Below are positions 1-7,733 of a stretch of DNA of 64,000 bases, piece by piece (positions within the stretch are counted from its first letter, which is position 1; each line of letters begins with the position of its first letter). This stretch comes from Blastococcus sp. PRF04-17 (GTDB lineage: Bacteria > Actinomycetota > Actinomycetes > Mycobacteriales > Geodermatophilaceae): NCBI RefSeq assembly GCF_023016265.1, contig NZ_CP095412.1, forward strand, positions 2,108,001-2,172,000, in the 5' to 3' direction. The notes beneath the pieces were generated by a model. The model did no database searches. It was not told the origin of the DNA and saw only the letters and a list, made by a program, of their open reading frames with translations. Made by a program: the position numbers and the translations under genes.

Positions 1-856
1 CGCCGACACCGCTGATGATCGTCATCACGTTGAACGGGGGACGGTAGCGCTCGGCCATGAGGACACCCATCGCCTGCGCGTTCTCCGCACCCACCACGAG
101 CAGGGCGAGCGGGATGCCGACCGCCAGGATCGCGCCGAGGTCGAAGGCCGGCGTCACCAGTTGAGGGCTGGTGATGCCCAGGCCGCCCTCGACGGAGCCG
201 AAGCCGCCGGTGACCGCGGCCGCGACCGAGCCGAGGACGAGCGCCCCCACCACGCCGGGCACGGAGCGCACGAAGCGGGTCAGCAGCAGGAACCCGACGA
301 CCGCCGCTCCCACGATGAGAGGTGCGGTCGTGCCCGCCGTGACCACGCCGGTACCGAACCGGATCAGCGCCCCGGCGATCATCGCCATGATGATCGGGAA
401 CGGCAGCCAGGCCGCCACCTTCCGGACGAGGCCCGTGACGCCCAGCGCCAGCACCAGGAGCCCCGAGACGAGGTAGGCGCCGACCATCTGCGCGAACGTG
501 AAGTCCTGCAGCGCCCCGGCGACCAGCACGGCTCCGGGGATGCTCCAGGCGCCGGTGATCGGCATCTTGTAGTAGAGCCCGAGCACGAGCGAGATCAGCC
601 CGCCGAAGACGTAGATGCCGAAGATCCACGAGGCGGTCTGCGCGGCCGAGAGTCCCGCCTCGTTCGCGCCGTTGATGACGATGAGCGCGGGGCCCGTGCA
701 GCCGAACACGGCGGCCACCAGGCCCGCACCCACCGTGGCCACGTTGAGTCGCCGGGGAAGGTCACGGAGCCCGGAGCGGAAGCCGGGGCCCCGCTCCAAC
801 AAGCCCCGCTCGGCAGGAACGAGGTCAGTGTCCTGGTTTGTCACGCTCTTGCTCAT
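1..856 (-). CDS. benE: Benzoate/H+ symporter BenE-family transporter (partial)
   Basis: This reads as the N-terminal ~285 residues of a polytopic inner-membrane transporter; the gene runs off the left edge. The protein begins MSKSVTNQDT, then shows a run of hydrophobic helices with BenE-type motifs (CTGPALIVINGAN, the GAWSIPGAVLVA region, GAENAQAMGVLMAERYRPP). BenE proteins import benzoate or related aromatic acids with protons. The ATG at 856 overlaps the stop of the upstream ligase in an ATGA arrangement, so the two are translationally coupled. This supports uptake followed by CoA activation of one substrate. The family call rests on motif recall; the real substrate is inferred. Confidence 0.85.
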   Translation of the reverse strand, partial: MSKSVTNQDTDLVPAERGLLERGPGFRSGLRDLPRRLNVATVGAGLVAAVFGCTGPALIVINGANEAGLSAAQTASWIFGIYVFGGLISLVLGLYYKMPITGAWSIPGAVLVAGALQDFTFAQMVGAYLVSGLLVLALGVTGLVRKVAAWLPFPIIMAMIAGALIRFGTGVVTAGTTAPLIVGAAVVGFLLLTRFVRSVPGVVGALVLGSVAAAVTGGFGSVEGGLGITSPQLVTPAFDLGAILAVGIPLALLVVGAENAQAMGVLMAERYRPPFNVMTIISGVG

Positions 857-2445
857 CGGGCTGCGCCATCCTTGCTCTCGATGCGGGGAGTGGTGTTCGA
901 CTGGGACGCGGACTCGTAGTCACCCGCGACGAGCTTGCGGCGCAGGATCTTGCCCACCGGGCTCTTGGGGATCTCGGTGACGACGACGACGTGCTTGGGG
1001 CGCTTGTAGGGCGACAGGCCGGACGCTTCCCGTGCCCACGTCCGGATCCGGTCCGCGACGGTGTCGGGGTCCTCGGACGTCGAGGCCGGGACGACGAAGG
1101 CGGTGACCGCCTGTCCCCACTTCTCGTCGGGGAGGCCCACCACGGCCACCTCGGCGACGTCGGCGGACCGGGCGAGGACGTCCTCGACCTCGACCGGGTG
1201 GACGTTCTCCCCGCCGGTGATGATCATGTCGTCCACCCGGCCGACGACCCAGAGGTCGCCGTCCTCGTCGATCTGCCCGAGGTCGCCGGTGTGGTACCAG
1301 CCGTCGCGCAGCCCGCGCTCGTCGGCGTCCGGCCGGTTCCAGTAGCCGGCGAAGGCCTCGTCGGACTGCAGGGACGCCACGATCTCCCCGGACTCGCCCG
1401 GAGGAAGGGGCTCGTGCGAGCCCCCCGCCTCCGGGCTGACCACGCGCAGCCGGGAGAACACACCCGGGCGGCCGGCGCTGCCCGGCTTGCGGGCAGCGTT
1501 CGGCTCGATGGAGAAGGTGTAGACCTCGCTGGACCCGTAGTGGTTGATGAACACCTCGGGGTTCAGGTCGTCGACCAGCCGCTCGGTCAGGGTGGACGTC
1601 ATCGGCGCTCCGGCATAGCCGATCTTGCGGACGGAGGCGGCGGCCTGGGGCAGCCTGCCCGTGCGCGCCAAGGCCCAGAACGCGGTGGGCACGAGGTACA
1701 GGCTCGTGACCTGCTCGCTCTCGATGAGCTCCAGCGCCCGGTCGACGTCGAAGAACGGCAACTCCACGAACGTGCCACCGACGATCACCATCGACAGCAG
1801 CGAGCGCAAACCCATGGTGTGGTACATCGGCATGGCCCCGAGCGTCACCTCGCCGGTGGCGTACTGGGACTGGACCACGTGCGCCACCGACGCGGAGACC
1901 TCGTTGCGTTGCGTCCGGGGCACGCCCTTCGGCCGCCCCGTGGTCCCCGACGTGTACAGCATCACGCTGGGGTCGTCGTCGGTGACCGGAACGCTCGGCG
2001 GCGCGTCGGCCTGCTGCGCCACGAGGTCCTCGAAGTCGGCCGCGCCGGCCAGGGGCCGGGATCCGGCGTGGAGGATCCGTGGCGCGCACGTCGCCGCCGC
2101 CAGAGCCTGTTCCGCGACGTCGCCGGCGAAGTCGTCGGTGACGACGACGGCCGGTTCGGCGTCGTCGAGGCAGTAGGCGAGCTCCGCCGTGCCGAGCCGG
2201 ACGTTCAGTGGCGTCGACATGAGCCCGAGCTTCTGCAGCGCGAGGTGGGTGGATGCCATGACCTCGGAGTTGGACAGGAATGTCGCGACCCTGTCCCCCG
2301 GTCGGGCACCCGCCGCGAGCAGCGCATGGGCGATCCGGTTGGTGCGCTCGTCCCATTCCCGGTACGTCAGCCGGCGCGAGCCGGCGATCCCGACGCGGTC
2401 GGGATAGCGCTCCGCCGTCCACGTCAATGCCTGACCGATCTGCAT
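853..2445 (-). CDS. AMP-forming acyl/aryl-CoA ligase
   Basis: A 530-residue ANL-superfamily enzyme that should adenylate a carboxylic acid with ATP and transfer it to CoA. Visible motifs are the P-loop YTSGTTGRPKGV (about 164-175), YGSSE (303-307), YHTGDLG (384-390), the hinge GRVDDMIITGGENV (402-415) and the catalytic lysine of PVGKILRRK (K499). The ATG has a strong purine-rich site (GGAAGGGG) five bases upstream. It is coupled to the BenE-like transporter and lies next to a PadR regulator and a molybdenum-hydroxylase operon that contains an enoyl-CoA hydratase. An aromatic or alicyclic acid is therefore a likely substrate, but a fatty acid cannot be excluded. Confidence 0.9.
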   Translation of the reverse strand: MQIGQALTWTAERYPDRVGIAGSRRLTYREWDERTNRIAHALLAAGARPGDRVATFLSNSEVMASTHLALQKLGLMSTPLNVRLGTAELAYCLDDAEPAVVVTDDFAGDVAEQALAAATCAPRILHAGSRPLAGAADFEDLVAQQADAPPSVPVTDDDPSVMLYTSGTTGRPKGVPRTQRNEVSASVAHVVQSQYATGEVTLGAMPMYHTMGLRSLLSMVIVGGTFVELPFFDVDRALELIESEQVTSLYLVPTAFWALARTGRLPQAAASVRKIGYAGAPMTSTLTERLVDDLNPEVFINHYGSSEVYTFSIEPNAARKPGSAGRPGVFSRLRVVSPEAGGSHEPLPPGESGEIVASLQSDEAFAGYWNRPDADERGLRDGWYHTGDLGQIDEDGDLWVVGRVDDMIITGGENVHPVEVEDVLARSADVAEVAVVGLPDEKWGQAVTAFVVPASTSEDPDTVADRIRTWAREASGLSPYKRPKHVVVVTEIPKSPVGKILRRKLVAGDYESASQSNTTPRIESKDGAAR

Positions 2446-2543
2446 TCCGCCCCTTCCGGCGAGCGAGCCAACAGGATCCGGCTCGTCTTGCGTCGAGCCG
2501 ACCGGCCATCGCCCCCTGCGGGGGACGACTGCTGCTCAGGTCC

Positions 2544-2581
2544 GAACCAAATGGTTCCTAAAGGATCGTCCGTATTGGACG
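2544..2581. promoter_or_regulatory. Paired inverted repeats upstream of the CoA ligase
   Basis: Two dyads lie about 100 bases upstream of the ligase start. GAACCA-AA-TGGTTC (2544-2557) is perfect with a two-base centre. CGTCC-N5-GGACG (2567-2581) follows ten bases later. The ACCA/TGGT half-site recurs in the dyad at the padR promoter (3348-3366), which suggests a shared regulator, although the spacing differs. The rest of the 2446-2734 gap holds no convincing gene. Confidence 0.4.
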
Positions 2582-2734
2582 GTGCAGACCGTAGGGTGTG
2601 TTGCCGATCACGTCAAGCCCCGTCGCCGGACGCGGAGCGGTATGTCGGGTCGGTCGCGGATCAGCCGGACCGGAAGGGCCCCGGTCAGTGGCGTGCGGAG
2701 CTCATCTCGTCACGCGAGAGTGGGGTGGCAGCCT

Positions 2735-3334
2735 CTACCGGTCCGACGCCACGTCGGCCCGGGTACCCGATGGCGCCCCGTGCAACTCGTCGCCCTCGCC
2801 GAGCGCCTCTTCCTCGCGCAGGGCGGTCCAGAAGCGGAGCGCGGCCCGCTCCATCTCGAGTCCCAGCCGGAGTGTGACCATCCGCCGCGCCACGCTGGGA
2901 ACCCTGCCGTAGCGCTCCTGCATGTCCTCGTAGACGCGGATGCGCTGCTCGTGCTGCTCGATCTGCTCACGGGCCAGGCGCCCCACGTTCGCCGGCTCCC
3001 CGAGCTCGTTGAAGAAGAGCTTGAGCTCCGCGACGTCCCGCAGCTGGAAGTGCTCGTTCGTAGGCGCCGCGAGCCAGGCCCGCACCTCACGCATCCCGGC
3101 GTCGGTGATGGAATAGGTCCGGCGGCGGCGGCCGTCCCGCTCGCTGTCGGCCGAGAGCAGCCCGAGCTTCTCCAGACGCTGCGGCTCGGAGTACAACCCG
3201 GCATGAGGGAACGGCCAGAAATACCCGATCGACCGTTGGATGGCGCGCTTGAGGTCGTAGGACGTGGACGGGCCGCGCAGCGCGACCATCCCGAGAACCA
3301 CGTAGGACGTGGGGGACAGCCGCTCGTTCACCAT
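2735..3334 (-). CDS. PadR-family transcriptional regulator
   Basis: This is a winged-helix repressor of the PadR/Vir type. It has an N-terminal domain (LSPTSYVVLGMVAL, SYDLKRAIQRS, GLYSEPQRLEKLGLL, then the wing RRRRTYSITDAG) and a C-terminal coiled-coil helical half (EQIEQHEQRIRVYEDMQERY) typical of the longer, two-domain PadR proteins. The reading frame opens at an ATG at 3352, but that codon lies inside a palindrome. The ATG at 3334 (MVNERLSPT) leaves the dyad just upstream and is preferred, giving 199 residues. The gene is divergent from the molybdenum-hydroxylase operon and upstream of the ligase/transporter pair, so it probably controls both. The effector is unknown; phenolic or aryl acids are typical for the family. 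Confidence 0.85.
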   Translation of the reverse strand: MVNERLSPTSYVVLGMVALRGPSTSYDLKRAIQRSIGYFWPFPHAGLYSEPQRLEKLGLLSADSERDGRRRRTYSITDAGMREVRAWLAAPTNEHFQLRDVAELKLFFNELGEPANVGRLAREQIEQHEQRIRVYEDMQERYGRVPSVARRMVTLRLGLEMERAALRFWTALREEEALGEGDELHGAPSGTRADVASDR

Positions 3335-3347
3335 GCTTGTCACTGTA

Positions 3348-3366
3348 ACCATCCATGCTGTATGGT
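3348..3366. promoter_or_regulatory. Candidate PadR operator
   Basis: A 19-base dyad, ACCAT-N9-ATGGT, with two more inner pairs (seven of nine positions match). It sits 13 bases upstream of the preferred padR start and in the divergent region before the hydroxylase operon. PadR proteins commonly bind dyads of this size in their own promoters. The assignment is by position and symmetry only. Confidence 0.5.
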
Positions 3367-3520
3367 CTGTTTCAGATCGTTAGCACGACGGTGGAGGCGG
3401 TCACCCGGTTGCGCCGGGTCCCTTCACCGACAATCCCCCACTCCGCCGTCCCGCCGACCTCCGGATCTCGAGCCGGTCGCGGCGGTCCGGCCGCGGGCGC
3501 CAGTCCCTCGGAGGTTAGCC

Positions 3521-6028
3521 GTGCCAGACCCGAACACCGTCGCGGCGTCGCCCGTCGTCCCGGAGGAGTCCGCGCCCACGGACGCCGGCACGCCCAGCGA
3601 GCACATCGGCGGTCCCGGGGCTCCGCGCTGGACGCCCAGCCGCGTCGAGGACGCCCCGCTGGTGACCGGGCAGGGCCGTTTCCTCGACGACATCGACCCG
3701 CTGCCCGGCACCCTCGTCGCGGCGATCGTCCGGAGCCCCCACCCGCACGCCCGCATCCGGAACGTCGACCTCGGCCGCGCCCGCCGGCACCCCGGCGTCA
3801 CCGCGGTCATCGGCCCCGACGAGGTGCTGGCCGCGCTGCGGCCCTTCCCACTGTCGGTCACGACCCGCATGCCGTACTTCCCCACGGGCACGGACAAGGT
3901 CCGCTACGTCGGCGAGCCGGTGGCGGTCGTCGTCGCCTCCGACCGGTTCGTCGCCGAGGACGCCGCCGAGCTGGTGAGCGTCGACTACGAGCTGCTCGAC
4001 CCCGTGGTCGCCGTGCGCACGGCGCTGGCCGAGGACGCGACGCTGCTGCACGAGGACAACGGTTCCAACGTCGCCACCGACCGCACCTTCTCCTTCGGCG
4101 AGGTCGACCGCGCCTTCGCCGACGCCGCGCACGTGGTCGTCGGCGAGTACGACTTCCCGCGCTACTCGTCGGTGCCGATGGAGTGCTACTCCGTCATCGC
4201 CAACTGGACCGAGGACGCCGCGGGTCCCGCCATCGAGGCGTGGGCCAACTTCCACGGCCCGTTCACGATGGTGCCGGTCATGGCCGGTGCGCTGGGCATC
4301 CCGACCTCGCGGGTGCGGCTGCACGTGCCGGCCGACATCGGCGGCAGCTTCGGCATCAAGGCCGGGATCTACCCCTACGTCGTCCTCATGGCGCTGGCCT
4401 CCAAGCACGCCCGGACGCCGGTCCGGTGGTCCGAGGACCGGGTCGAGCACCTGCTCGCCAGCTCCTCGGGTTCCGACCGGATGATGCGCTTCGAGGCCGC
4501 GGTCGACGCCCAGGGAACGGTCACCGCGCTGCGCACCGACCTCGTCGACAACGTCGGCGCCTACATGCGCCCGCCCGAGCCGAGCACCCTCTACCGCTGC
4601 TACGGCAACATCACCGGCGCCTACCGGATCCCGGCGGTGGCGATCCGCGCTCGCGCCGTCGTCACCAACACCATGCCCACGGGGCTCAACCGCGGGTTCG
4701 GTGGCCAGCAGCTCTACTTCGGGCTGGAACGGCTGATGGACGACATCGCGGCGCAGACCGGGCTGGACCCGGTCGACCTGCGCTGCCGCAACCTCGTCCC
4801 GGCCGACGCCTTCCCCTACGAGACCCCCACCGGCGGTGTCTACGACTCCGGCGACTACCAGAAGGCCGTCGCCCTCGCCGTCGACAACGCCGATCTGCCC
4901 GAGCTGCGACGGCGCCAGGCCGAGGCCCGCGAGCGGGGCGAGCTGTACGGCATCGGTGTCGCTCTCGTCGTCGACCCCTCCGGCACCAACATCGGCTACG
5001 TCGGCCTGGCCACCCCCGCCGAGGAGCGCAAGCCCGGCCGTGACAAGTCCGGCTCGACCGAGCACGTGCGGGTCAGCGTCGACATGCAGGGGACCGTCAC
5101 GGTGATGCTGGGCAGCGTCCCGCAGGGCCAAGGACACGCCACCACGGCCCGGCAGGTCGCGGCGAAGCGTCTCGGCCTGCCCGAGGAGTCCGTCCGGGTC
5201 GTCATCGACATGGACACCGCGACCACGCCGTGGACGGTCACCTCCGGCAGCTACTCCTCCCGGTTCGCGCCGCTGGTCACCAGCGCCGTGGTCCAGGCCT
5301 GCGACCGGATCGCCGAGACGATCAAGGCGGCCGGCAGCGTGCTGCTGGAGGCCGCGCCCGAGCAGCTCGAGCTGGCCGAGGGCACGGTGCGCCTGATCGG
5401 CCACCCCACGCGTGCGGCGGAGTTCCGGCACGCCGCCGGGGTCGTGCACTGGGACCCGGCGGCCCTGCCCGAGGGGACGTCGGCCCGCCTCTACGAGGAG
5501 GCGGCCTTCACGCCGAACGCCAAGGCGGCCACCCGGGACGAGAAGATCAACTCCAGCCTGTGCTACGGGTTCGTGGCCGAGGTGGTGGCCCTGCGGATCG
5601 ACCCCGAGACGCTGGAGATCAGCCTGGAGAGGGTGTCCAGCGTCCACGACGCCGGCACGGTGCTGAACCAGACGCTCCTCGACGGCCAGGTGTACGGCGC
5701 CCTCGTGCACGCCCTCGGCGGCGCGATGTACGAGGAGTTCACCTACTCCGACGGCGGCCAGCCCACCTCGGCGACCTTCCTCGACTACCTCTGCCCGACC
5801 ACGGCGGAGGCCCGCTTCCCGCTGGTCACCGATCACGTCGTCTCGCCGTCCCCGCTCACCCCGCTGGGTGCCAAGGGCTGCGGCGAGGGGAGCTCGATGA
5901 GCTTCCCGGTGGCGCTGGCCAACGCGGTCACCGACGCCCTCTCGCCCCATGGCCTGCAGATCAATCAGCTGCCGGTGCACGGGAACCTGCTGCACGACCT
6001 GCTCGACGGCGTCCGCCGTCCGGCCTGA
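3521..6028 (+). CDS. Molybdenum hydroxylase large (molybdopterin) subunit
   Basis: An 835-residue molybdopterin-cytosine-dinucleotide-binding subunit of the xanthine dehydrogenase / aldehyde oxidase / CoxL superfamily, which inserts water-derived oxygen into a C-H bond or runs the reverse reduction. Motifs include GGSFGIK (274-280), the XDH-type loop RGFGGQQ (391-397), PQGQGH in the cofactor region, and the base-catalyst glutamate in KGCGEG (E789). The loop is not AYxCSFR, so this is not a form I CO dehydrogenase. The GTG start at 3521 has GGAGG six bases upstream; the frame is open further upstream without a better site. It is the first gene of a four-gene operon whose FAD and Fe-S partners follow. 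Confidence 0.9.
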   Translation: MPDPNTVAASPVVPEESAPTDAGTPSEHIGGPGAPRWTPSRVEDAPLVTGQGRFLDDIDPLPGTLVAAIVRSPHPHARIRNVDLGRARRHPGVTAVIGPDEVLAALRPFPLSVTTRMPYFPTGTDKVRYVGEPVAVVVASDRFVAEDAAELVSVDYELLDPVVAVRTALAEDATLLHEDNGSNVATDRTFSFGEVDRAFADAAHVVVGEYDFPRYSSVPMECYSVIANWTEDAAGPAIEAWANFHGPFTMVPVMAGALGIPTSRVRLHVPADIGGSFGIKAGIYPYVVLMALASKHARTPVRWSEDRVEHLLASSSGSDRMMRFEAAVDAQGTVTALRTDLVDNVGAYMRPPEPSTLYRCYGNITGAYRIPAVAIRARAVVTNTMPTGLNRGFGGQQLYFGLERLMDDIAAQTGLDPVDLRCRNLVPADAFPYETPTGGVYDSGDYQKAVALAVDNADLPELRRRQAEARERGELYGIGVALVVDPSGTNIGYVGLATPAEERKPGRDKSGSTEHVRVSVDMQGTVTVMLGSVPQGQGHATTARQVAAKRLGLPEESVRVVIDMDTATTPWTVTSGSYSSRFAPLVTSAVVQACDRIAETIKAAGSVLLEAAPEQLELAEGTVRLIGHPTRAAEFRHAAGVVHWDPAALPEGTSARLYEEAAFTPNAKAATRDEKINSSLCYGFVAEVVALRIDPETLEISLERVSSVHDAGTVLNQTLLDGQVYGALVHALGGAMYEEFTYSDGGQPTSATFLDYLCPTTAEARFPLVTDHVVSPSPLTPLGAKGCGEGSSMSFPVALANAVTDALSPHGLQINQLPVHGNLLHDLLDGVRRPA

Positions 6029-6061
6029 CCCCCACCCCCCGGACAGACAAGGAGCTGGCGC

Positions 6062-6844
6062 ATGCCCACGACCGGAGGCGACGTCCTTCTCGACCACGGC
6101 CACGACGGCCAGGTCGCGTACCTGACACTCACGCACGGCGGCTACACCATCGTGACCATGGAGATGCGGGCCAAGATGGCCCAGCGCTTCGCCGAGATCG
6201 ACCGCGACCCGAACGTCCGCGCCGTCGTCGTCCGCTCGGACGGCAAGCACTTCACCTCCGGTGGCGACATCGCCGGCTTCATGGAGGTCGACCCGATCGA
6301 CCTCACCGACCTCGGCCAGGACATCACTGCGCCGGCGCGCAGCGCCAAGCCGGTCGTCGTCGCGGTCGACGGCTACTGCTTCGGCGTCGGACTGGAGCTC
6401 GCCCTGTCCTGCGACATCCGGCTGGCCACCGAGCGCAGCGAGTTCGCGCTGCCGGAGATGAATCTCGGCATGATCCCGGGCAGCGGCGGCACCCAGCGCC
6501 TGGCCCGGCTGATCGGGCTCTCCCGGGCGAAGTTCCACATCCTCACCGCGACCCGGATCAAGGCGCAGCAGGCCCTCGACTGGGGTCTGGTGTCCGACCA
6601 GCTGTACCCCGACCGCGATGCCCTGTACGAGGCCACCGAGAAGCTGGTCGAGAAGCTGATCCGGTTCTCGCCGGCCGCGCTGCGGACCGGCAAGGAGGTG
6701 CTGGACCGCGGCGTGGACGGCCCGCTCTACACCGGCATCGAGCTGGAGCGGAAGGCCTACTCCATGCTCCGCGCCACCCAGGACTTCGCCGAGGGCGTCA
6801 AGGCGTTCGGCGAGAAGCGCACGCCCGAATTCACAGGACGCTGA
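6062..6844 (+). CDS. Enoyl-CoA hydratase/isomerase family protein
   Basis: A 260-residue crotonase-fold enzyme. Both crotonase catalytic glutamates are in place: E112 in GVGLELALSCDI and E132 in ALPEMNLGMIPGSGGTQRL. The oxyanion-hole segment FTSGGDI (64-70) is also present, so hydratase chemistry is plausible. AAGGAG lies seven bases before the ATG. Placement between the large and FAD subunits of a molybdenum hydroxylase, with a CoA ligase nearby, implies that the hydroxylase pathway runs on CoA thioesters. This may be ring or side-chain degradation of an aromatic or alicyclic acid. The exact substrate cannot be read from sequence. Confidence 0.88.
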   Translation: MPTTGGDVLLDHGHDGQVAYLTLTHGGYTIVTMEMRAKMAQRFAEIDRDPNVRAVVVRSDGKHFTSGGDIAGFMEVDPIDLTDLGQDITAPARSAKPVVVAVDGYCFGVGLELALSCDIRLATERSEFALPEMNLGMIPGSGGTQRLARLIGLSRAKFHILTATRIKAQQALDWGLVSDQLYPDRDALYEATEKLVEKLIRFSPAALRTGKEVLDRGVDGPLYTGIELERKAYSMLRATQDFAEGVKAFGEKRTPEFTGR

Positions 6845-6851
6845 TCGCACC

Positions 6852-7733
6852 ATGAAGCCTGCCCCGTTCGCCTACGTGCGACCAGCAACGCTGGACGACG
6901 CCGTCGCCGAGCTCGCCGCCACCGACGGCGACGGCAAGGTGCTCGCCGGTGGCCAGTCCCTGGTGCCGGTTCTCGCCATGCGTCTCGGGCGGCCCGGGAC
7001 GCTCGTCGACATCAACGGCGTCGCGGGGCTGGACACCATCGACCGACGCGGTCCGGCGCTCCGGATCGGCGCGACCACGCGGCAGCGGCAGGTCGAGCGC
7101 AGCCCGGCGGCGGCCGACGTGCCGCTGCTGGGGCTCGCGCTGCCGTTCGTCGGGCACCGCGAGCTGCGCAGTCGCGGCACCGTCTGCGGCAGCCTCGCCC
7201 ATGCCGATCCGGGGGCCGAGCTGCCGGCCGTGGCAGCGTGCCTCGGCGCGACGCTGGAGGTCGTCGGCACCTCCGGCCGGCGGACGCTGCCGGCCGCCGA
7301 GTTCTTCCAGGGCGCGATGTCCACGGCGGTCGGCATGGACGAGGTCCTGGCGGCGGTCGAGTTCCCGGTGGCCCGGCCCGGTGAGGGCTTCGGGTTCGCC
7401 GAGATCGCCCGCCGGCACGGCGACTTCGCCCTGGCCGGGGTAGTCACCCGCGTGCTGGTCACCGGCAGCGCCGTCGCCGAGGCCGTCATCAGCGGCTTCG
7501 GGGTCTCCGACCGCGCCGTCACCCGCGACGTCACCGACCTGGTGCGCTCGGCGGTCGGGCAACCCGACCTGGAGGCCGCCCTCCGTCCGGGCGCCGAGGA
7601 ACTCGCCCGCGACGTCGTCGACACCGCCGGGGACGCGCACGGCTCACAGGGCTACCGCCGGCGGCTGTTCGCCGTCCTCGCCGCCCGCGAGCTCGCCCGC
7701 GCCTACCGCCGATCCACAGGAGCACCGGCATGA
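6852..7733 (+). CDS. Molybdenum hydroxylase FAD-binding (medium) subunit
   Basis: A 293-residue CoxM/XdhB-type subunit that carries electrons between the Fe-S centres and the final acceptor through FAD. Visible are AGGQSLVP (32-39) and the second FAD-contact segment TVCGSLAHADP (about 111-121). It lacks the extra 4Fe-4S insertion known for 4-hydroxybenzoyl-CoA reductase beta subunits, which argues against simple equation with that enzyme. The gene starts seven bases after the hydratase stop, and its stop overlaps the next start (ATGA). Confidence 0.9.
   Translation: MKPAPFAYVRPATLDDAVAELAATDGDGKVLAGGQSLVPVLAMRLGRPGTLVDINGVAGLDTIDRRGPALRIGATTRQRQVERSPAAADVPLLGLALPFVGHRELRSRGTVCGSLAHADPGAELPAVAACLGATLEVVGTSGRRTLPAAEFFQGAMSTAVGMDEVLAAVEFPVARPGEGFGFAEIARRHGDFALAGVVTRVLVTGSAVAEAVISGFGVSDRAVTRDVTDLVRSAVGQPDLEAALRPGAEELARDVVDTAGDAHGSQGYRRRLFAVLAARELARAYRRSTGAPA

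Noticed and set aside
3515-6853. A 1112-codon open frame antisense to the hydroxylase large subunit and hydratase
   Set aside because: It is a high-GC antisense shadow with low-complexity composition; the opposite strand carries clear catalytic motifs and ribosome sites.
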